Source: an uncultured beta proteobacterium (GTDB lineage Bacteria; Pseudomonadota; Gammaproteobacteria; Burkholderiales; Burkholderiaceae_C). From it: DNA of 8,765 bases. Every line of letters begins with the position of its first letter. Position 1 is the first letter of the stretch. The translations under genes were made by a program, and so were the position numbers. The notes under the pieces were generated by a model. The model was given only the letters and a program-made list of their open reading frames with translations. It did not search any database and was not told the origin of the DNA. The stretch covers positions 1-8,765 of the forward strand of contig CAJBVC010000938.1 of assembly GCA_903958915.1 (NCBI GenBank). Direction: 5' to 3'. Shown here piece by piece: positions 1 through 5,340 of this stretch.

Positions 1-48
1 ATCTGCTACGAAGTTCAGTAACAGTAACAATTTATTGAGAGTAAGAAA

Positions 49-441
49 ATGAAAATTGTACCTGATTCAACATTGGGGAAGATGTACAGAGAGCATATTC
101 AGTGTATTTTGAACAAAGACATTGAGTCATTACTTAACCAATACACAGACGATGCGCTGCTGATCAGCAGCTTTATGAAAACGCCCATTATTTATAAAGG
201 ACGTGAACAGTTACGAGAGCACATGCAGGGCATTTTGGGAATTGATGGTTTGGATACTGAGATCATTTTCTGGGCCGAGACCGACAGCCCACAAACTCTT
301 ATGATTACAGAGCAAATTACCATGCAAACCAAGGATGGGGAGGCACGTATGCGTTTTGCAGATAGCTGGGTGCTGCGTGATGGGAAGATAGCTATCCACT
401 TCGCTGGGATGGTTCAACATCCTGATGGCAGTCTCGCGTAA
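49..441 (+). CDS. SnoaL-like / NTF2-like domain protein
   Basis: A 130-residue single-domain protein of the NTF2-like superfamily (SnoaL, DUF4440, ketosteroid-isomerase-like fold). The fold pattern is visible: an N-terminal helix with acidic and aromatic residues (LLNQYTDDALLIS, about residues 28-40), the turn motif YKGREQLREHM (about 49-59), and a C-terminal strand pair with FADSWVLRDGKI followed by HFAG. Family members are either small isomerases, cyclases or dehydratases working in a cone-shaped pocket, or non-catalytic ligand binders. The exact reaction cannot be read here. There is no signal peptide, so it is cytoplasmic. The ATG at 49 has a weak purine-rich GAGAG 7 bases upstream. The gene ends 24 bases before the VOC gene and probably shares its transcript. 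A second SnoaL-like domain lies in the lipoprotein at 2361-3146. The fold assignment is good; the substrate is unknown. Confidence 0.85.
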   Translation: MKIVPDSTLGKMYREHIQCILNKDIESLLNQYTDDALLISSFMKTPIIYKGREQLREHMQGILGIDGLDTEIIFWAETDSPQTLMITEQITMQTKDGEARMRFADSWVLRDGKIAIHFAGMVQHPDGSLA

Positions 442-465
442 CGCTATTCATTGCAGGAAACATTC

Positions 466-894
466 ATGGCTACAGCTGTATTTTCACATGTAGGGTTGAC
501 TTGTAGCGATCCAATTCTGATTGAGAAGTTCTATACAAAATATTTTGGCTTCTCACGTGCAAGGGTTTATGCGCCTGGTCCTGATCAAGTTGTTGTGATT
601 AAGTCTGGGAATCTCTCCTACGAGATTTTTAAGACGACTGAGACGTCGCCGATTCCAAAACCAGAAAAGGACGGTTATGGGTTTCCAGGCTACCGGCACG
701 TGTGCTTCCAAGTTGACAATCTGGACGAAAAAATCCAAGAGCTAGGTGACGATGCCAAGATCATGCTTGGCCCGCTGGACATGGGACAGTTTATTCCTGG
801 GATGAGGGTGTGTTGGCTCGCAGACCCCGAGGGGAACATATTTGAGTTGAACCAAGGTTACTGCGATGAAGAGGCTCCGCCTCCACTTGAGTGA
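466..894 (+). CDS. VOC family (glyoxalase/bleomycin-resistance fold) protein
   Basis: A 142-residue vicinal-oxygen-chelate protein with two beta-alpha-beta-beta-beta modules. The four usual metal-ligand positions can be seen: His in FSHVGLTC near the N terminus, Glu in LSYEIF, His in YRHVCFQV and Glu in NIFELNQG near the C terminus, which suggests a metal-dependent enzyme rather than a binding protein. The closing motif ADPEGNIFELNQ is typical of the family. VOC enzymes include glyoxalase I, epimerases, isomerases and ring-cleaving dioxygenases. This one is about half the length of classical extradiol dioxygenases, so those are unlikely. An upstream TTG at 451 is in frame, but the ATG at 466 has AGGA at 455-458 with 7-base spacing and is the better start. 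It sits between the SnoaL-like gene and the porin (45 bases to the porin ATG), probably one operon. The family is sure, the reaction is not. Confidence 0.88.
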   Translation: MATAVFSHVGLTCSDPILIEKFYTKYFGFSRARVYAPGPDQVVVIKSGNLSYEIFKTTETSPIPKPEKDGYGFPGYRHVCFQVDNLDEKIQELGDDAKIMLGPLDMGQFIPGMRVCWLADPEGNIFELNQGYCDEEAPPPLE

Positions 895-939
895 CAAAAT
901 TGCTTTTGAATTTAGGGTCGGTTCTTCAGGGTATTGATT

Positions 940-2082
940 ATGAAAAAAACACTTATCGGGTTGTGTGTAATGGCCATATCGGGCGCAGCATCTGCGCAGG
1001 TCAGCGTAACGGGCAGGTTTGCATTTGGATACGTTGCTACCACGGCGGGAAATGCCGCTTCTGTAAAGTCCAGTGGCCTTGGGGTTGACAAATCAGAGCT
1101 GTTCTTTACCGTCAAGGAAGACTTGGGAAGTGGCCAGTTTGTTGAGGCTAAACTTGGTGTGGCGGGTTTGGACCGCAGTGGTGAATCCACTCGACAGCCT
1201 TACCGTTCTGGATCCAACGGGCAGATAACGGGGCGTGATGCAAGCCTCACCTATACCAATATGTCCTTCGGACAGATAAAGCTCAGCACTTCCGAGAGCG
1301 GAGATTACTTTGCAGGCGTTGCCAATTTGGGCGCCCCAGTGATCGATATGGATGGCAAGCTCCATGAATCCAAGAGCTCGAGTGAGAACATCAGCTATAC
1401 CGTTCCCGTAGGGCCGGTATACGTCACGTTCGACCATGGTGAGCCTTCGGGTGTATTAGGCGCGGGCAATGGTGCTGCTGGTAGCTCAGCGATGAGAACA
1501 AGCACCCTGGTCGCCTACTATGGCGGTGGACCTCTCACAGTCTTGGGAGCCTATCGCAAGTATGACAACGGCAAGTCTGGGCCTTGTACTTACTATGATT
1601 GCCCGGCTATCTACGGCACCAAAGATTGGGCAATCAATCTGCAAGGGGCTTACGATTTTGGCATTGGCAAAGTGGGATTAGGCTACCAATACGCAGAGCT
1701 GCATAACGGAATACGCCAAGTGGACGCCAAGTTATCGGTTGTGGCTCCGGTTGGTCCTCTCACCCTGGGAGCCGCCGTTGCAACCAGCCGGACTGCTGAC
1801 GCGCCCGACACGTCCGCGTTTTTTGGTGGAAGGTTTCTCGCTCTACCCTACCAAGGGACCGGCAACAGCTATAGCTTCGGTGCCTCTTATGCGTTTAGCA
1901 AGAGAACCAGCATACTTGCACGTTACGCCGCTTGGGTACATAGTGGTTACAGCCAGTATGAGGCCGATGTTCAGCTGTTGGGCGCTGCGCTGGCGAGCGG
2001 GAAGTCCGGCAATGGTACTGCTGGTCTAGGCTGGGGCAATGTTGCCAACGAGTCGTCGATCTTGATGGTCCACACATTTTGA
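940..2082 (+). CDS. Gram-negative outer-membrane porin (Burkholderiales type)
   Basis: A 380-residue general diffusion porin of the family common in Burkholderiales (Porin_4/OmpC-like), expected to form trimeric 16-strand barrels. It begins with a signal peptide, MKKTLIGLCV then a small-residue stretch ending ASA, with probable cleavage before Q20. The first mature strand VSVTGRFAFGY, the turn motif KEDLGSG (59-65), alternating aromatic and polar strands, and a C-terminal strand ending in phenylalanine (LMVHTF) all mark an outer-membrane barrel. C216 and C221 in a predicted external loop (GPCTYYDCP) could form a disulfide. The ATG at 940 is chosen over an in-frame TTG at 934 because AGGG at 928-931 lies 8 bases ahead and the signal peptide begins MKK. 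It follows the VOC gene by 45 bases, which points to uptake of the substrate handled by that operon. Specificity cannot be read from sequence. Confidence 0.93.
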   Translation: MKKTLIGLCVMAISGAASAQVSVTGRFAFGYVATTAGNAASVKSSGLGVDKSELFFTVKEDLGSGQFVEAKLGVAGLDRSGESTRQPYRSGSNGQITGRDASLTYTNMSFGQIKLSTSESGDYFAGVANLGAPVIDMDGKLHESKSSSENISYTVPVGPVYVTFDHGEPSGVLGAGNGAAGSSAMRTSTLVAYYGGGPLTVLGAYRKYDNGKSGPCTYYDCPAIYGTKDWAINLQGAYDFGIGKVGLGYQYAELHNGIRQVDAKLSVVAPVGPLTLGAAVATSRTADAPDTSAFFGGRFLALPYQGTGNSYSFGASYAFSKRTSILARYAAWVHSGYSQYEADVQLLGAALASGKSGNGTAGLGWGNVANESSILMVHTF

Positions 2083-2164
2083 TCACATCTCAGGACTATC
2101 CGAGTCATCGTTACGAATCTTTCGTGAGAGTCTTTGGCAGGTATGACCACGAATGCGTTTGGGA

Positions 2165-2182
2165 GTTTTAGTCAACTAAAAC
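2165..2182. promoter_or_regulatory. A/T-rich dyad, candidate operator
   Basis: Two perfect 8-base arms, GTTTTAGT and ACTAAAAC, are separated by CA. This is too compact and A/T-rich for a terminator and has the shape of a dimeric regulator site (for example MarR-like TTAG..CTAA half sites). It lies about 80 bases after the porin stop and about 180 before the lipoprotein start. No regulator is encoded in the window, and no convincing promoter pair could be placed beside it. The rest of 2083-2360 shows no gene and no clear terminator. Confidence 0.35.
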
Positions 2183-2360
2183 CAATCTGTTCGTAAATAT
2201 TTGAAATCCAGTTTTTGTGACCGCTTTCGTATGGACGAGTACGAGGCCGAGATTTCAGATGGTGTTATGGTGCAGTGTTTTGGTATGGTGATCTGCTTTG
2301 GTGGCTAGCAGGTTTTGATAAGAGTAAGACCATCACGATATGTTGTTAAAGGAGTGACTC

Positions 2361-3146
2361 ATGAGACTTTCCCAGTTTACCTATGGGCTTTGCCTAGCAG
2401 CTTTGCTAAGTGCTTGCGGAGGTGGTGATTCACCCAACGTCGCGCCGGTAACAAACGCCGGAGCCAGCCAGACAGTTTCTGCCTTGAGTGTAGTGACTTT
2501 GGATGGTAGTGGCAGTTTCGATGCCAATGGAGACCCGCTAACCTACCAATGGACGCTCTCGACCAAGCCAAGCGGCAGCGCCGCGAAGCTCAGTGCTGCA
2601 ACTTCTGCAAAGCCGACCTTTACTGCTGATGCTGTGGGCAACTATGTGGCCACATTGGTAGTCAATGATGGGAAGCTCAGCAGCCAAGCGGCAACGATTA
2701 CGGTAGCAGCAAAGCCTTCCGTCGAGAGCAATATTGCGACCGTTCTCAAAGTGATTGCCAATAACGATGCGAAGGATTTCGACGCCAACCTGCCGTTGCT
2801 GGCGCCTGAATTTACGGGGAACTCGTTTTCGTTTGCGCCGACCCAGAAAATCATCGGCAGACAGGCAATGATCGACAAGTTTCGCGAAACGGAAACCGCC
2901 TTCCCAACTGCGATACATACGATTTACCACACCTTCGGTAACGGCGATTTTGTCGAAATCCATTTTTCCTTCAAAGGTCCGTTCCTGGCTGATCTGACCA
3001 ACCCTCCGATCAAAGCCAACAAAAATGTGATCGATTTTCACTACAACATGCTAGTTCGCATGAATTCTGCTGGTCAGTTGGTTGAAGTGACCTGGTTTCC
3101 GTTTGATTCATTTCTCCTGATGCTGCAACTTGGTTTGTTGGGATAG
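2361..3146 (+). CDS. Outer-membrane lipoprotein: PKD/Ig-like domain plus SnoaL-like domain
   Basis: A 261-residue predicted lipoprotein. Residues 1-19 are a type II signal peptide with lipobox LSAC (C19 lipidated), followed by GGGD; with no Asp at +2 it should go to the outer membrane. Residues about 31-117 form a PKD/REJ-type Ig-like domain: TNAGASQTVS, LDGSGSFDANGDPLTYQW, then VGNYVATLVVNDG. Residues about 122-258 look like a SnoaL-type polyketide-cyclase fold: IIGRQAMIDKFRE, FPTAIH, an HFSFKG strand and the terminal WFPFDSFLLMLQLGLLG, close to the family's W..D...LL.QLG ending. The start is supported by AAAGGAG with 6-base spacing. Secreted, lipid-anchored SnoaL domains are uncommon; the Ig-like module probably acts as a stalk or adhesion spacer. 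It may bind or transform a small molecule at the cell surface, but no catalytic residues can be assigned. It lies 278 bases after the porin, so may have its own promoter. Confidence 0.85.
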   Translation: MRLSQFTYGLCLAALLSACGGGDSPNVAPVTNAGASQTVSALSVVTLDGSGSFDANGDPLTYQWTLSTKPSGSAAKLSAATSAKPTFTADAVGNYVATLVVNDGKLSSQAATITVAAKPSVESNIATVLKVIANNDAKDFDANLPLLAPEFTGNSFSFAPTQKIIGRQAMIDKFRETETAFPTAIHTIYHTFGNGDFVEIHFSFKGPFLADLTNPPIKANKNVIDFHYNMLVRMNSAGQLVEVTWFPFDSFLLMLQLGLLG

Positions 3147-3167
3147 CCTGCCAGACCTAGGTGACAC

Positions 3168-3225
3168 AGCCGCCTGGCAAGGTATCCTGGGTTAGGCAAA
3201 TACCCCCCACCTTGCCAGTGCGGCT
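3168..3225. terminator. Long hairpin between converging genes, probable transcription end
   Basis: A 16-pair inverted repeat: AGCCGCCTGGCAAGGT (3168-3183) pairs with ACCTTGCCAGTGCGGCT (3209-3225) with one bulged T at 3219. The 25-base loop can pair further (GGGT with ACCC). It begins 22 bases after the lipoprotein stop and faces the converging XdhC gene, the usual place for a bidirectional terminator. Neither side has a run of T, so it may act with Rho, as an RNA 3' end stabiliser, or be a dispersed intergenic repeat instead. Confidence 0.6.
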
Positions 3226-3312
3226 CCTATATCCTATTTCCGTTGGACTTCACGCAGTATGGATCGGCACGGCTGTTGGTATAAATTAACGTAACAGGTA
3301 ATTGGATGTAGG

Positions 3313-3345
3313 CTGAACCGGTGAGCAATGTCTCGCCGGTTTCAG
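3313..3345 (-). terminator. Hairpin overlapping the XdhC stop codon
   Basis: CTGAACCGGTGAG (3313-3325) pairs with CTCGCCGGTTTCAG (3332-3345) across a 6-base loop, with one bulged T and one G-T pair. The right arm includes the XdhC stop (TCA at 3342-3344 on the + strand). It would form at the very 3' end of the - strand operon message. No U tract follows on the - strand, so intrinsic termination is uncertain. Confidence 0.45.
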
Positions 3346-4436
3346 GAGTATTGCGAGTCACCAAGTCCGCAAATCAACATCCTCTGATCGTCGGTCATCG
3401 TCTCCTGCTTAGCTTTGGACGACGAGATATTCAGCGAACTAGGCAACTCTATTGCATTCTTGTAAGCAAGAATTTCAGCCATGATGCTTACGGCAATCTC
3501 CGGAGGTGTCTTGCTCCCTATGTAAACTCCTACCGGTCCGCGTAGGCGTCCCACCTCAGCCAGGCTATGCCCAAAATGCTCAACCAAACGTTCTCGGCGC
3601 ATTTGATTATTGAGCCGCGAACCGATTGCACCGACATAAAAGGCATCCGACTTCAATGCCTCCATCAGTGCTAAATCATCAAGCTTAGGATCGTGCGTAA
3701 GTGCCACAACACAAGTACGGCCATCAGGCTTAATTGCTAAAACCATGTCGTCCGGCATGGCGCTGGTGATCTCTACCCGTGGTACGGCCCAACTCCCACG
3801 GTACTCTTCGCGCGGATCGCAGACAACAACGTCAAACCCACAAAACACGGCCATCGTCGAAAGGCATTCGGCAAGGTGCCCTGCTCCGATGATGAGCATT
3901 CGGTATTGCGGACCAAAAACATTGACAACTTCGTCGCCAACAATTCCGATCGCCGTACATCCCGTTCCATCGGTCAATTGCACATCACCGTCATCGAGGC
4001 GGACATTGCGTTGTACGAGCCTACCCTTCTCAATCAACGCAACCAACGCGATGAGCGCCTGGGAATCGGGGTTGTACTCCACCAGCAACTCGATGGTTCC
4101 CCCACAGGGTAGTCCAAAGCGGTGGGCTTCATCGGCAGTAACTCCGTACTTGATGAGCTCAGGCGGGCGGTCTGGAAAATACAGTGCGTTGCTCTGGCCT
4201 TCAGGCGGCAACCCTCCGTCGGCTTTAGGACGCATGAATCGGGCAATCAGGTCATCTTCAATGCAACCGCCAGACACTGAGCCAACCACCGTACCATCCG
4301 CGGCAAGCGCCATGATGGAGCCTATCGGTCTGGGAGATGAGCCCCAGGTTCGAACGACGGTGACCAATATCGCGCTCTTGTTGGCGCTACGCCAGTCGCG
4401 CAAACAGCGCGCGACCGCAACATCAATACTTTCCAT
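3342..4436 (-). CDS. xdhC: XdhC/CoxI family molybdenum cofactor maturation protein
   Basis: A 364-residue XdhC-family protein. Members bind molybdenum cofactor, help replace an oxo by a sulfido ligand, and deliver it to xanthine-oxidase-family apoenzymes in the cytoplasm. The N-terminal XdhC_CoxI domain shows RTWGSSPRPIGSIMAL and VSGGCIEDDL. C58 in that motif matches the position of the cysteine reported to matter for cofactor binding in Rhodobacter XdhC (from memory). GLPCGGTIELLVE (108-120) is the family's second conserved block. The C-terminal Rossmann-like domain has IGAGHLAE (183-190), THDPKLDD (248-255), YVGAIGSRLNNQ (267-278) and IGSKTPPEIAVSIMAEIL (306-323). About 40 polar residues follow as an extension without a recognisable fold. 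The ATG has only a poor GGGA immediately upstream, so translation may depend on the preceding gene, 42 bases away. It is the last gene of the operon and presumably serves its molybdenum protein. The symbol is by family. Confidence 0.9.
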   Translation of the reverse strand: MESIDVAVARCLRDWRSANKSAILVTVVRTWGSSPRPIGSIMALAADGTVVGSVSGGCIEDDLIARFMRPKADGGLPPEGQSNALYFPDRPPELIKYGVTADEAHRFGLPCGGTIELLVEYNPDSQALIALVALIEKGRLVQRNVRLDDGDVQLTDGTGCTAIGIVGDEVVNVFGPQYRMLIIGAGHLAECLSTMAVFCGFDVVVCDPREEYRGSWAVPRVEITSAMPDDMVLAIKPDGRTCVVALTHDPKLDDLALMEALKSDAFYVGAIGSRLNNQMRRERLVEHFGHSLAEVGRLRGPVGVYIGSKTPPEIAVSIMAEILAYKNAIELPSSLNISSSKAKQETMTDDQRMLICGLGDSQYS

Positions 4437-4478
4437 TCCCGAGATCAGTCAGCGAATACGCAGGTTCGAAAAGTGTGC

Positions 4479-5333
4479 CTAGGCAGCAGTCCCCTGCCCT
4501 GAGCCAACCAATGGGAGCATCGCTTTGCGAATGAGCGCTCGTACAAGGTGAAGATGATAGGCTGACGAGTGCGTCGACGATTGCAATGCCGATTCGTCGA
4601 TCTTCCCGCATGCCTGCTCAATCTGCTCCACCGTGAGCTCTGAACCAGTGAGCGACGCCTCTACAGCGCTCAGCCGTATGGGGTACCCACTGAAGCCTGC
4701 CAGCACCAAGCGGATCGTCTGAACTACTCCACCAGAAGCGTTTAGGCCAACTGCTATTCCTTGAAATGGTCTGCGCCCTGCAATAGGATCCAACGCGACA
4801 TAGGCCGACACGGGCAGACCTGCAGCAGATACTACAACCTTCGAGAGCAAGGTACCAGAAGCCACCTGTTGTTGCGTCCCTCCGCTACCCAGCAATTCAA
4901 AAGTCCGACTGGAACTTCCTTTACGACTCACCAATTGGGCAGTTGCGTCATAAGCCACTAAAGCCGCGAGAACTGGTGCAAAGCAAGCGCCTCCGTCATG
5001 CACGGCGCCCCCCAAAGTGCAGGTGTTGCGTTGATGTGGCTCAGGAGTCGCTCGCAAGGCTTGCTCCAAGGCAGGGTAATGCCCCAATAGTCCGCTGCGA
5101 AGCAGATCATCAAAGGTCGCAGTCGCACCGATTTGCAGCGAACCAGATGCAACCTGAACCGCTGCAAGCCCGTCAACTTTTCGCAAACTAACTAGCTTGT
5201 GGTCTTTGGGTTTGATATCGGTTGAACGAAGCGCCGAGCTTCCGAGCCCGAGTAACTGATACCCCTGGTCGTCTATGAGCTGAAGCGCAGCATCGATGGT
5301 GGAAGGTGCTTGATAGTCCATTTGAGTTTGCAT
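4479..5333 (-). CDS. Diverged FAD-binding subunit of a molybdenum hydroxylase (CoxM/XdhB-like)
   Basis: A 284-residue homologue of the medium FAD subunit of xanthine dehydrogenase and CO dehydrogenase, which normally passes electrons from the [2Fe-2S] clusters to an acceptor. Length and overall pattern fit: MDYQAPSTIDAALQLI at the start, LQIGATATFDDLL (66-78), a central HQRNTCTLGG block (100-109), LVLAGFSGYPIR (209-220) and a C-terminal SSAYHLHLVRALIRKA (256-271) resembling the SAEYRRHL..VL.RRA ending. Both flavin loops are altered. The AGGxSLxP phosphate loop reads LGLGSSALRS (28-37). The TIGG.xAHxxPxxDxPA loop reads TLGGAVHDGGACFAPV (106-121): TLGG is kept, but the downstream part is not. 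FAD binding is therefore doubtful. The start lies 7 bases after the stop of the 960-residue gene, so the two are almost surely co-translated. It could be a structural partner or bind flavin differently. Confidence 0.82.
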   Translation of the reverse strand: MQTQMDYQAPSTIDAALQLIDDQGYQLLGLGSSALRSTDIKPKDHKLVSLRKVDGLAAVQVASGSLQIGATATFDDLLRSGLLGHYPALEQALRATPEPHQRNTCTLGGAVHDGGACFAPVLAALVAYDATAQLVSRKGSSSRTFELLGSGGTQQQVASGTLLSKVVVSAAGLPVSAYVALDPIAGRRPFQGIAVGLNASGGVVQTIRLVLAGFSGYPIRLSAVEASLTGSELTVEQIEQACGKIDESALQSSTHSSAYHLHLVRALIRKAMLPLVGSGQGTAA

Positions 5334-5340
5334 GATGACT

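Noticed and set aside
16..27. Tandem CAGTAA CAGTAA ahead of the first gene
   Set aside because: Two 6-base copies only; no promoter or regulator context to support a function.
451..465. Upstream TTG start for the VOC gene
   Set aside because: The ATG at 466 has a well-spaced AGGA, and the protein then begins directly with the VOC first strand; the extra five residues add nothing.
934..939. TTG start of the porin two codons upstream
   Set aside because: The ATG at 940 gives a standard MKK signal peptide and good spacing from AGGG.
2262..2290. Repeated TATGGTG words
   Set aside because: Two short copies in T/G-rich DNA with no regular spacing; chance is enough.
2315..2344. TTGATA ... TATGTT promoter-like pair before the lipoprotein gene
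   Set aside because: With 18-base spacing it would start transcription about at position 2351, inside the AAAGGAG ribosome site, so it is unlikely to serve this gene.
3745..4482. Long + strand frame opposite the XdhC gene
   Set aside because: It is the antisense shadow of a gene with clear family motifs; its translation is serine/proline-rich with no recognisable domain.
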